From assembly GCF_016767715.1 (NCBI RefSeq), contig NZ_CP050145.1, positions 1,860,001 through 1,924,000 on the forward strand: a DNA stretch of 64,000 nucleotides. Reading direction: 5' to 3'. A program made the translations under genes and the position numbers. This document shows, in pieces, positions 16,391 to 24,672 of the stretch. Source of the DNA: Mycobacteroides chelonae. GTDB lineage: Bacteria > Actinomycetota > Actinomycetes > Mycobacteriales > Mycobacteriaceae. Position 1 is the first letter of the stretch, and each line of letters opens with the position of its first letter. A model generated the notes under the pieces. The model was not told the origin of the DNA. It searched no databases and saw nothing but the letters and a program-made list of their open reading frames with translations.

Positions 16391-16449
16391 AGAAGCTCCT
16401 CCCTGAGCCTGGCCGCCACTTTGCTGAACGTCTCTTCATATTGCGTTGG

Positions 16450-16668
16450 TTAGTGCGTGAGTGCCAGGCGGGCAACATCTGCGTGAGCACTAGAGCTTGC
16501 CACTGAGATAGGGGATCTTGTGACCCCCAGCCCGTCGAACACGCAGTCCGTGAGATCGCCAGAAGCCACGCCTTCGGCGATGAGCCAGCGACGAACCGAT
16601 TTGGCCAGCGCCGAAGCTTCTTCGGCCGTCGTATCAAGGTCGCCGATCTTCTGGAAGCAGTCGCCCAT
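16450..16668 (-). CDS. Small hypothetical protein
   Basis: A 72-residue helical protein from ATG 16668, opening MGDCFQKIGDLDTTAEEASA and continuing with an amphipathic helix (KSVRRWLIAEGVASGD). Unknown family. It lies upstream of and in the same direction as the membrane protein at 16040-16390 and is divergent from the HNH gene. Confidence 0.45.
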   Translation of the reverse strand: MGDCFQKIGDLDTTAEEASALAKSVRRWLIAEGVASGDLTDCVFDGLGVTRSPISVASSSAHADVARLALTH

Positions 16669-16715
16669 GGGCAAACGCTATCGAGTGCCGTACCTGCTCG
16701 GGGCGGAGAGGGCCA

Positions 16716-17057
16716 ATGCCTAGAGCTTCGCGGCCGTGCCCAGTGTCCGGATGCCCTAACCTGATCCGCTTCACCCGCTACTGCCCTGAGCACACGCAGG
16801 CATGGAGCGGTCCACGCACAGCTTCCAGTCGGGTCACTAGTCAACGCCGATGGCGAGAGCTGGTCCCGAAGATCCTGGACCGAGACCGCTACCTCTGCCG
16901 GATCCAGTACGAGGGCATCTGCACGGGCCGCGCCACCGTGGTGGACAAGGAGCAGCCCGCGTCGCGCCTGCCAGATCTGGCGTTCGATTGGGACAACCTG
17001 CGCGCTGCCTGCGAGCTCTGCAATGACCACAAAGCCAGGACCGAGGACCGCGGGTAA
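16716..17057 (+). CDS. HNH-endonuclease-family protein with altered catalytic motif
   Basis: A 113-residue protein of the phage HNH type. Two Cys pairs (CPVSGC and YCPEH) precede a basic helix, and the core reads CRIQYEGICTGRATVVDKEQ, then ACELCNDHKARTE, matching the C-x-x-C zinc sites and the final N...H of HNH nucleases. In active members the motif after the strand is V-D-H; here it is V-D-K, so the general-base histidine seems replaced by lysine. Start ATG 16716 follows GGAGAGG. It may be an inactive or divergent nuclease left from a phage. Confidence 0.7.
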   Translation: MPRASRPCPVSGCPNLIRFTRYCPEHTQAWSGPRTASSRVTSQRRWRELVPKILDRDRYLCRIQYEGICTGRATVVDKEQPASRLPDLAFDWDNLRAACELCNDHKARTEDRG

Positions 17058-17091
17058 TGCTGCGGGTGGACTCACACCGACTGGCTGTGAC

Positions 17092-17523
17092 CTACTTGCG
17101 GCGCAGCGTCCAGTCTTCTCGCATCTCGCGATTGAAGCGCCATCCGATCCCATCGAACGGATTCCACGATCTGCTGCCCACTACCCGATGACGGTAATAG
17201 GCAGGGCCAGCAAGGATCATGTACACCACACCGTTGGTGCTAAACCCACCAAAACCCAGCCCCGGGAACGCCAGGTACACGGCGCCCCCCAGGAGCAAGC
17301 CAAACAGCATCACTGTTATTGCCTTGCGCCACATGCCTTTGACAACGAAGTAGATGGGTCCAAAGAACAAGGCCGGCAGGTTGAAATAGGAACGCATTCT
17401 GACCGCGAAAGGCCGCGCTTTCGCTGCGGCAACTGCCTGCGGCGTGAATCTCGTGCCGTAGCGGTCATAAAAGTCGAACTTGAGCCGCCAGTATGCCGAC
17501 AAGTCGCTGCGATCGTCCGTCAC
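17092..17523 (-). CDS. DUF2628 membrane protein
   Basis: A 143-residue protein with the DUF2628 pattern: an N-terminal YWRLKFDFYDRYG segment, KARPFAVRMRSYFNLPALFF, then two or three membrane helices between residues 60 and 115, and an aromatic end. The function of the family is unknown. I take GTG 17523 as the start, since a longer frame would run through the promoter of the cold-shock gene. Confidence 0.7.
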   Translation of the reverse strand: MTDDRSDLSAYWRLKFDFYDRYGTRFTPQAVAAAKARPFAVRMRSYFNLPALFFGPIYFVVKGMWRKAITVMLFGLLLGGAVYLAFPGLGFGGFSTNGVVYMILAGPAYYRHRVVGSRSWNPFDGIGWRFNREMREDWTLRRK

Positions 17524-17584
17524 GGTCAGCAATCTAGCAAACTTCCAGGTTGATGCGATCGACACTGGCAGCCATGCTGACGTT

Positions 17585-17803
17585 ATGGCGCAAGGCATTG
17601 TGAAGTTCTTCAAGTCTGAGAGGAGCTGGGCTGCGATCACGTCGCTTGAGCTACCTGACGGGTTGGATGCGTTCGCGCACTACCCGGCGATCGAGGACGA
17701 CGGCTTCCGGATGCTCAACGAAGGGGAGCGCGTCGAGTTCGACTTCGAGCAGAAGCGGCAGGACAGCTTCCGGTACGTCGCTACCTGCGTGCGTCGGCTC
17801 TGA
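17585..17803 (+). CDS. Cold-shock-domain protein, divergent
   Basis: A protein of 72 residues with the cold-shock fold: GIVKFFKSERSWAAITS replaces the canonical G-x-V-K-W-F-N...GFGFI, followed by the mycobacterial-type loop LPDGLDAFAHY and EGERVEFDFE. The aromatic RNP1 residues are changed (Phe-Gly-Phe to Trp-Ala-Ala), so nucleic-acid binding may be weakened. Start ATG 17585. Confidence 0.75.
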   Translation: MAQGIVKFFKSERSWAAITSLELPDGLDAFAHYPAIEDDGFRMLNEGERVEFDFEQKRQDSFRYVATCVRRL

Positions 17804-17814
17804 TCGCCATCGAA

Positions 17815-18060
17815 CCGATTGACGGTTCCGGCCCAGCGCGGGTGCATCCTCGTGAGGAAGGCTGTAATCGGATACCGCGAGTTCTCGGCGAGCACGGTAT
17901 CGATTCCACACTTGGGACATAGAGCGGAATCGTCGTAGTCGGTCCATTCGGTGATCGTGCTCGATGAGTAGATTGCCAGACAGTAGAAGCCGCCGCTGAC
18001 GCCCGACCTACTCAGTGCGGCAGGGTTGTCGTGCGGTGGGAGTGGGCCTTATCGACCAAC
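17815..18060 (-). pseudogene. Remnant of a CPKCG-containing cytoplasmic protein
   Basis: A minus-strand frame reads YDDSALCPKCGIDTVLAENS and RYPITAFLTRMHPRWAG, the signature of a family of small bacterial cytoplasmic proteins with one CPxCG knuckle. Upstream it continues as protein (about 35 residues) but has no start codon, and downstream it runs into the antisense of the cold-shock gene. Both ends appear lost. Confidence 0.45.
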
Positions 18061-18204
18061 TTTCGTCCCCACATGCAGGTATCGTTGCAGACGCTGGCGC
18101 AGACCTGCAGTCACCGCCCCCTACTCGCCACGGATGCGCGGAGCATTTTCGGGCTCGATTTCTGGCGGGTCGCACACCACATGGGAGGCAGCCACGCCCT
18201 GTAC

Positions 18205-20154
18205 TCAGAGCTGTTCCAGTATCGCCAGGACCCGGATCGCCGCGGCGAACCAGCGATGGGGTGCCTCGATGCTATCTGCGGAGCTCAGGGCCTTGCCGAA
18301 TTGGCGCAGCGTAGAAGCTGTTTGATGGAATCCCACAGCAGCGAGATCGTTTGCACAGGAATGTATTTGCTGCTGTATACCGGCACGGCAGTGGTCCAGC
18401 CCGGTGTGCGCGATCTGGGACAATAGCGACTGTGCTGTCAGCACTGAGCGGTGCAGCGGATCGGGGGGAACGTCGTGGTGCTCCGGCAGTGCGCCGGTTG
18501 TGGCCGGCGCGAAATCGAACACGGACACCTCGGTGCCCAACAGGGCGGCCAGTGGTTCCACGATCGGGCGCCCGTGTGAACGTCGCGCGATCCCGCTGAG
18601 AAGTACCGGTTGGGTTTGTTCTCTGATCATGCTCAAGGCGCGGTGCAGGGCGTCGAGCGCTCCCGGTGCCACTGAGCGATATTCGTCGGCGATGAGTGCC
18701 CGGCCGTCGTGAGCGTCGGCAACCTCGGCCACCAAGCGCTGATCGCCGGGGGAGTAGGACATGGACACCACCCGGTGTACCGCGAACACCCTGACGAACT
18801 CGGCCTCGATCCGCGGCCTGACGAATCGAGGTGGTTGTGAGGTGATTTCGCGTTCTAGGAGGGAAAATTCGTGGTGGGCCAGATGATCGGGCAGCGATTC
18901 CCAGGCGCGTCCTAGCGGGAGCACGGACGTCTTGGCCACGGCCGAGCGGGTGAGTTCGAGTCCGCGATTGGCGTGCCGCACTGCGGACTCGGTTACCACC
19001 GAAGAACTGGCGAGCCGCTGCAGGGTGGTGCCCGCGATGCGCCTCCGTCCCACCACCTCGCCGGCGAAGCCCGGATCGTCGTCGACGGGCCAGCTGCGGT
19101 GGATGACCATCGGGATCGAGTCGCCCACTAGATAGACCGTCGCCGATACCGCGTCGTCCATTCGGGTGAGACGCGCGCCGAGCGCGGTGAGACGGGTCAA
19201 CCGGATTCGGGTGGAGGCCTTTTCCCCGGTGCCGAGGATCTGTGCCCGGGTCAGGCGTGGGCTGCTGGATGCCAGACTGCGAGCATGCACTTCGGCCAAC
19301 AGCTCGGCCACTCGCAGATCAGAGAATGCGGCGTGGCGGGTGCGATACGCGCTCAATTGGGTATGCAGGTCCTGCAATGTGTCGGCAAGCCATCGGATGT
19401 TGTCGCGGTCGAGGTCCGCTGCTGCTCGATCGAGCTTCCCCGACAGCACGTCGGTGACGTTGACGGTTCCGGAGCGCAACAGCTCCGTGGCGAGATCGCG
19501 GGCTTCCGCGGTGGGCTTTTCGTCCCGCTCGGCGGTCGATGCGACCTCGATCTCTAGGCGCGTTGTGCCGGGATCGATCGCGTCCGCGAGGCGGAACGCC
19601 CATACCGCCAGCACAACGGTCACCGCGGAGGCCTGCTTGTCCGCATCCGTGAGGGCGAAGTCGAGATGTTCGGGAATCATGAAACGAACTGTGCTGGAGG
19701 GTAGTTCTACCGTGGGTGGTTGACCGCGCCGAACCGTTGCCGGATAGCCGGCGGCTCGGCGGCGCTCGGCGGCCTTCATGGTGGCCGCACCGAATGCCGC
19801 GGCCAGTTCGGCGTCGGTGAACATCGCGGGTGACCAGTCGGAACCTGCCTTGGCATCTTCTGTGTCCTGAGCGGCCCGCTGGTATCCGAGTACCAGGCCG
19901 ATGCGGTGCCGGCACAGTGTGGTTGCTCCGCAGGTGCAGTCGGCCTGTGTGAGGGCTCGGTCCACCGCCAGTGTTGAGACGTTTCCGTCGTGCCAGCGGG
20001 CGGTGACGGTGCCGTCAGGTGCCTGTGATATCTCCGGTGGTGTCTCCGAATCCAGTTCGCGCTGGGCGCGTTTCACCAGGCCCTTATTCGTCAGCCCGAT
20101 GAGCGCCGCCTCGGTGATGATGTCGAGGTCTGGACGGCACGGTTTTTCAGCCAT
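18205..20154 (-). CDS. SWIM zinc-finger protein, YehQ-like
   Basis: A 649-residue protein, last in the operon. Near the N-terminus, residues 73-83 (CTCGATTLCRH) form the C-x-C-x(n)-C-x-H SWIM zinc finger, a DNA- or protein-binding module. The remainder is a long helical region of unknown fold. E. coli YehQ is the SWIM member of the yeh cluster. Start ATG 20154 overlaps the end of the VWA gene by 8 nt, so it is coupled; the frame upstream of it is just antisense-free shadow sequence within the VWA gene. It may be the sensor or adaptor that recognises nucleic acid for the ATPase-VWA pair. Confidence 0.85.
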   Translation of the reverse strand: MAEKPCRPDLDIITEAALIGLTNKGLVKRAQRELDSETPPEISQAPDGTVTARWHDGNVSTLAVDRALTQADCTCGATTLCRHRIGLVLGYQRAAQDTEDAKAGSDWSPAMFTDAELAAAFGAATMKAAERRRAAGYPATVRRGQPPTVELPSSTVRFMIPEHLDFALTDADKQASAVTVVLAVWAFRLADAIDPGTTRLEIEVASTAERDEKPTAEARDLATELLRSGTVNVTDVLSGKLDRAAADLDRDNIRWLADTLQDLHTQLSAYRTRHAAFSDLRVAELLAEVHARSLASSSPRLTRAQILGTGEKASTRIRLTRLTALGARLTRMDDAVSATVYLVGDSIPMVIHRSWPVDDDPGFAGEVVGRRRIAGTTLQRLASSSVVTESAVRHANRGLELTRSAVAKTSVLPLGRAWESLPDHLAHHEFSLLEREITSQPPRFVRPRIEAEFVRVFAVHRVVSMSYSPGDQRLVAEVADAHDGRALIADEYRSVAPGALDALHRALSMIREQTQPVLLSGIARRSHGRPIVEPLAALLGTEVSVFDFAPATTGALPEHHDVPPDPLHRSVLTAQSLLSQIAHTGLDHCRAGIQQQIHSCANDLAAVGFHQTASTLRQFGKALSSADSIEAPHRWFAAAIRVLAILEQL

Positions 20155-21295
20155 GCGCGGCCAAACATTCGGCGAGGAAGTCGACCAGATGCCCGGGCGT
20201 GAGGGCGCCAACCTCGACCCCGAAGGAGGCCAGCAGCTGGCCGACTGCGCGGTCATAGGATGGCTCGGCGTTCTCATCGAGCGCGGCCAGTGCGAACACC
20301 TTGCTGCCCTGCTCGACCAGGGCACGGAGTTGGCCGGTGAAGCTTCGCGGGTCCCCGCCCTCGAACAGGTCGCTGATGAGCACGAAGATGGTGCGCTGCG
20401 GGTTTTCGATAAGCCCAGCACCATAGGTCACCGCCTTGGCGATATCGGTGCCGCCGCCCAGCTGGACCTTCATCAGCAGCTCCACCGGGTCGGTGAGATC
20501 CCTGGTGAGGTCGACGATCGAGGTGTCGAAGGCGACGAGATGAGTCTTCACCCCAGGCAGGTTCCACAGGCAGCTCGCGGTGACCGCGGAGTGGATGACA
20601 GATCCGAGCATCGAACCGGACTGATCGACCAGCATAATGATCTGCCACTTCTCGAGATGGCGCCGACTGCGAGAGGTGAACAGCGGCCGTTCGATCACGA
20701 TGCGGCGGTGCTCGGTGTCGTAGTGACGCAGGTTGCGCCGGATGGTGGCACGCACATCCAGATCCCGTGAGCTGCCGCGGATGCTACGCCGGCGTAGTCG
20801 CGGACCCGAAAATGCTTCCCGCACTTGGATGGACAGCTTGTCGATGAGATCCTGCACGACGACCGCTACGAGCTTGCGGGCCATGTCGAGCACGTCCTGG
20901 TTCATCAGATGTTTCGTTCGCAGCACGGCGCGCAGCAGGGTCTGGTTGGGGCGGGCGCGGGCAAGCACGTCGGGATTGGTCACGATCTCTTGGATCTGAT
21001 AGCGCTCCAAGGCGTCTCGTTCCAGACGTTCGATCGTGTCGCGGGGAAAGAGCCGATGCACCTCGTTGATCCACTCGACGGTGCCGACGAGCGACTCACC
21101 GTCGCCTCCGGCGCGTTCACCTGACGGCCGGGTGCCGCGAGCCGCCAGCTCGTCGTCGCGTCCGTACAGCCACGACAGCGCGGCATCGCGGCCGGCCATG
21201 TCGCCGGTGAGCCGGGCGCAGTTGCCGCCCGGCTCACCCAGAATCAGGCGCCAGCGTTGCAGCATAAGCTCGTTCGGGTCTTCCTGCTGGTTCAC
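20147..21295 (-). CDS. VWA-domain protein (CoxE/YehP-like)
   Basis: A 382-residue protein with a C-terminal von Willebrand A domain. The MIDAS metal site is complete: D-x-S-x-S in LVDQSGS (D224, S226, S228), Thr283 in GGGTD and Asp309 in LISDL. The N-terminal 200 residues are helical, as in CoxE/YehP partners of MoxR ATPases. MoxR-VWA pairs act as chaperone-like machines that remodel target proteins or insert metals. GTG 21295 overlaps the DUF5682 stop (GTGA), which fixes the start. Confidence 0.9.
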   Translation of the reverse strand: MNQQEDPNELMLQRWRLILGEPGGNCARLTGDMAGRDAALSWLYGRDDELAARGTRPSGERAGGDGESLVGTVEWINEVHRLFPRDTIERLERDALERYQIQEIVTNPDVLARARPNQTLLRAVLRTKHLMNQDVLDMARKLVAVVVQDLIDKLSIQVREAFSGPRLRRRSIRGSSRDLDVRATIRRNLRHYDTEHRRIVIERPLFTSRSRRHLEKWQIIMLVDQSGSMLGSVIHSAVTASCLWNLPGVKTHLVAFDTSIVDLTRDLTDPVELLMKVQLGGGTDIAKAVTYGAGLIENPQRTIFVLISDLFEGGDPRSFTGQLRALVEQGSKVFALAALDENAEPSYDRAVGQLLASFGVEVGALTPGHLVDFLAECLAAHG

Positions 21296-23568
21296 GGGTT
21301 CAGTCCCGCTTCCGACAGCAGGTTGTCGATGCGCTCCTCGATCCTCGCGGCATACGCCAGCAGCGCGGGATCGGACTCGGTGCGTACGCATGCCCGTCCT
21401 ACGGCCGCCCGGCCACGCGCCACCAGTATCCGGTCGGCGATGCGGGTGCGCTCGCGCGGCGGAAAGTACTCGAAGGCCTGGCGCACGGCGGGCAGAGCCG
21501 CCAGGAAATCGCGTTCGGTCATATCCTCGACGATGTGGTCGAGGGCGGCGATCACGTCGAATCCCGAGCCGTCCTGAGTGTGCAGAACCTGTTCTCGCGC
21601 AAGACCGAACACGCCGACGAGAAAGTCCCCGAGGGTCTCGGGCAGGCTCAGGGCCCGCACCATGTCCACCGGATCGACGGCAGCCTCGTCGTCCAGCCGC
21701 CAGCGGACGCCCAGGGCCGCACCGCGCAGATCAGGTGGAGCCTGTGGGTCTTGGCTGATGCGTTCCATGGTGTCCAGGAAGGCGGGTCTGTCGAGGGCAG
21801 CCGCCTCACCGGCGTGCGTCAGTGCATCGCAGACGGCCGCGAGGGCGGCGACTTCGCGGCGATCGGCGTCGCGTGTGCGTGCCCGGGCCGACTCGGCCAG
21901 CCATTCGATCCTGCGTACCGCGGCCGCGATCAGCGGCGGAAACCGGTCGTGCTGGCGGACCTGGTAGATCCAGTCGTGGCGCCACAAGGCCAGCAGCGCG
22001 GACAGGAAGGTACCGAGCCCGCCCAGGTCGTAGCTGTCGGCGATGGCCTGGGCAGCGGGGGGCACGAGCTCGCCGAGCACCTCGTCGCTGCCGCAGAGCA
22101 CGGCGTCGAACAGCGCCGGGCCGAGCGTGGCCGGTGTCGTGCTGCCATCGGCCACCGATTCGCGCAATACATGTGCCGCGGCAGCGCCGAGGGTAGCGCC
22201 GTGGGCACTGGCCTCCAGAAGTTTGGGAAGTTGGGTATCCCGCACCTGCAATTCCCAGCGTTCCGTGGTCGCCGGGTCCGTGCCGGCGGTGGGTCCCGAG
22301 ATGCGCTCGAACCCCGGGATGCTCAGCACCCGAAGACGGTTCAGGATGCGGCTGCGGTCAAGGTCAGCCTCGACGGTCAGGGTGAGCCGGACTTGACGAG
22401 GCGGCGTCAGATCGTGTTCGGCGAGCAGTCGCTCGACATCGGGTACCAGTGGCGGCAGCGGGGTGTCGGGATGAAGCTCGCCGTGGGCGGTGCCGGTGAG
22501 GGCCGCGAGCATTTCCAGGACGGCGGGATGGGTTCCGGTCTGCAGCACACCGCGGGCAGCCCACGGCAGCGGAGCCGGTAAGTCTTCGGTGATCAGGGCG
22601 GCCGCCAACCCGTCGAGAATATCGGCGCGGGCGCGCACGGGGTGTCCGCGCAGCCGGGCCAGGCCCTCGGAGAGGGACTGGGCCGCAATCAGATCCGCGG
22701 TGGAGACGGGGACATGACGTTCACGCAGCCGGCCGGCGACATCCGCGATGAGCCGCTGGCCGGCCGCTTCTGCACCGTTGTGCCATACCTGGTGGTAGTA
22801 GCCCGGCGAGGGCATACCCGACTGATAGCCGGAGAACGCGTCGAGGCGCCGGTAGGAGTAGGGGATGAGGTAGTTGCCGACGCGGTGGCCCTCCGGGGAC
22901 GCGGGTACCGCGGGCCATTGCGCCAGATCATCGCGTTCGGCGGTGAGTGAAACGAGCGCCGGTCGGTGAAACCCTCCGGTCACCACCACGATGGGGCGTC
23001 CACGAGCGAAGTATTTTGCGGCGCAAATCCACTGGGCCATGTACTCCTCGCGGGCCGCATCTGAGTCCCCACCCCGCGCGTCCCCACGCAGGGTGTCGAA
23101 GTACCGGGCCAGGGTGTGGTACTCGGCCCCGGGCACCTCGACGAGGTGATCCCACAGCACGTCGTTGTTGTCCATCCCGAACTCCGCACACAGCCGGGAG
23201 GTGACGGCAATATGCCGGGCATCGGCATCGGAGTAACGGTTGGTTCTTTCCTCGAAAGCGTGATGCCAGGCCGGAAGGTCGATGAACCGGAACTCGGCGC
23301 CCACGGCCTTGGCCGTGGTCAGCGCCACCCATTCCGGGGAGTAGTCGCAAAACGGTGCCCAGATCATCCGGTGGACGTCGGGGCCGGTAAGGAAGCTGAA
23401 CAGGGCGATCGGCAATCGGTGTCCCAGCAGCAACTCGTCGATTCGATCGTTGAAGTCGGCGCTGCCTTCGACGAGAACGTAAGCCGGAGAGACGTTGCGG
23501 ATCACATCGCGCACCAGCCGGGCACATGCCGGGCTGTGGTGGCGAACCCCGATGAAGTGGACGGTCAA
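21292..23568 (-). CDS. DUF5682 protein, YehM-like
   Basis: A 758-residue protein, close to E. coli YehM in length. It opens with FIGVRHHSPACARLVRDV and VLVEGSADFNDRIDEL, the conserved N-terminal motifs of DUF5682, and continues with a long helical part. The biochemical role of DUF5682 is unknown; the family almost always travels with YehL-type MoxR ATPase and VWA genes, as here. Four-base overlaps tie it to both neighbours. Confidence 0.85.
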   Translation of the reverse strand: MTVHFIGVRHHSPACARLVRDVIRNVSPAYVLVEGSADFNDRIDELLLGHRLPIALFSFLTGPDVHRMIWAPFCDYSPEWVALTTAKAVGAEFRFIDLPAWHHAFEERTNRYSDADARHIAVTSRLCAEFGMDNNDVLWDHLVEVPGAEYHTLARYFDTLRGDARGGDSDAAREEYMAQWICAAKYFARGRPIVVVTGGFHRPALVSLTAERDDLAQWPAVPASPEGHRVGNYLIPYSYRRLDAFSGYQSGMPSPGYYHQVWHNGAEAAGQRLIADVAGRLRERHVPVSTADLIAAQSLSEGLARLRGHPVRARADILDGLAAALITEDLPAPLPWAARGVLQTGTHPAVLEMLAALTGTAHGELHPDTPLPPLVPDVERLLAEHDLTPPRQVRLTLTVEADLDRSRILNRLRVLSIPGFERISGPTAGTDPATTERWELQVRDTQLPKLLEASAHGATLGAAAAHVLRESVADGSTTPATLGPALFDAVLCGSDEVLGELVPPAAQAIADSYDLGGLGTFLSALLALWRHDWIYQVRQHDRFPPLIAAAVRRIEWLAESARARTRDADRREVAALAAVCDALTHAGEAAALDRPAFLDTMERISQDPQAPPDLRGAALGVRWRLDDEAAVDPVDMVRALSLPETLGDFLVGVFGLAREQVLHTQDGSGFDVIAALDHIVEDMTERDFLAALPAVRQAFEYFPPRERTRIADRILVARGRAAVGRACVRTESDPALLAYAARIEERIDNLLSEAGLNP

Positions 23569-24653
23569 TCGGCGCTCAGTAGGTGTCGGGCCTGATAGAA
23601 GTCCTTCCAGGCCTTTCCGTTTCGCCGGGCGGCGTGGTGGTCAATGTAGGTGCGCACCTTGGTGAGGTCGTCGGCGTTGTCCTTGACAGCAGTGCCGGAG
23701 ATGGCCTCCACGATATCGGCGGCAGACCCGGCCTCGCGGCGCAGGAACCAGCCCCGGATACCCACGGCGTGCGCCACCGACACGGCCTCCGCGGTGCTCA
23801 TCACGGAGCTGAGCGATTCGATGGGGGTGCCGTCAGCGGTTCGGCCCGTTCGCAATTCGCGGAATATCGTCACCAGGACCGCCAGCACGTCGGGGCTCTG
23901 AGCGATCGTGACGCCGGACTCCGCGAGCATCCGGGCAGACTCGGTGGTGACCAGGGCCAGCTCGGTCTCCATATCCCTGATCGGAAACACCGTCTCGAAG
24001 TTGAAACGTCGCTTGAGCGCGGCACTCATCTCGTTGACACCACGGTCCCGGGTGTTCGCAGTGGCGATCACGTTGAAGCCGGCCCGTGCGAAAACCAGCC
24101 CGTCGGCGCCGTGCAGTTCCGGGATGGCCAACACGCGCTCGGAGAGTACCGAGAGCAGACTGTCCTGAACTTCCAAGGGACAGCGAGTGATTTCCTCGAA
24201 GCGCACCACCTTGCCGGTGCGCATGGCCGATAGCAGAGGGGCCGGTACCACCGAATCCGGGCTGGGCCCCTGTGCCAGTAGCATCGCGTAGTTCCACGAG
24301 TACTTGATCTGATCCTCTGTGGTGGCGGCGCCACCCTGGATGACCAAGGTGGACTCGCCGCTGACGGCGGCTGCGATCAGTTCGGACAGCCAGGATTTCG
24401 CGGTTCCCGGATCGCCCACCAACATGAGACCGCGGTTGGTGGCCAGGGTGACCAGCGCGCGATCGATCAGGGAGGGATCGCCGACGAATTTGCGCTCGAT
24501 ACCGAGCGTGCGGTCGCCGAGAATGAAGGCTCTGGCCGTTCGCATGCTCAGCGCCCAGCCGGGCGGCCGGTCGTCGGGGTCGTTGTCGCGCAGCCGCCGC
24601 AGTTCCTCGGCGTACCGGATCTCGGCCGGTGGCCTCTGCAGATCACTTGTCAC
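23565..24653 (-). CDS. MoxR-family AAA+ ATPase, YehL-like
   Basis: A 362-residue AAA+ ATPase. Walker A is GDPGTAKS (80-87), Walker B is VRFEE (150-154), sensor 1 includes ATANTRD (198-203), and an arginine-finger region follows in ALKRRF. The substitution of the usual FIDE by FEE and the 'GDPGTAKS' P-loop are typical of the YehL branch of MoxR. GTG 24653 has a GAGAGGA site. It should be the motor that, with the VWA protein, remodels a target. Confidence 0.92.
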   Translation of the reverse strand: MTSDLQRPPAEIRYAEELRRLRDNDPDDRPPGWALSMRTARAFILGDRTLGIERKFVGDPSLIDRALVTLATNRGLMLVGDPGTAKSWLSELIAAAVSGESTLVIQGGAATTEDQIKYSWNYAMLLAQGPSPDSVVPAPLLSAMRTGKVVRFEEITRCPLEVQDSLLSVLSERVLAIPELHGADGLVFARAGFNVIATANTRDRGVNEMSAALKRRFNFETVFPIRDMETELALVTTESARMLAESGVTIAQSPDVLAVLVTIFRELRTGRTADGTPIESLSSVMSTAEAVSVAHAVGIRGWFLRREAGSAADIVEAISGTAVKDNADDLTKVRTYIDHHAARRNGKAWKDFYQARHLLSAD

Positions 24654-24672
24654 AGTGGTCCTCTCGCGTCAG

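Noticed and set aside
18031..18426. Plus-strand gene downstream of the SWIM gene
   Set aside because: Its second half is antisense to the SWIM gene, and its first half overlaps the CPKCG remnant with no ribosome-binding site.
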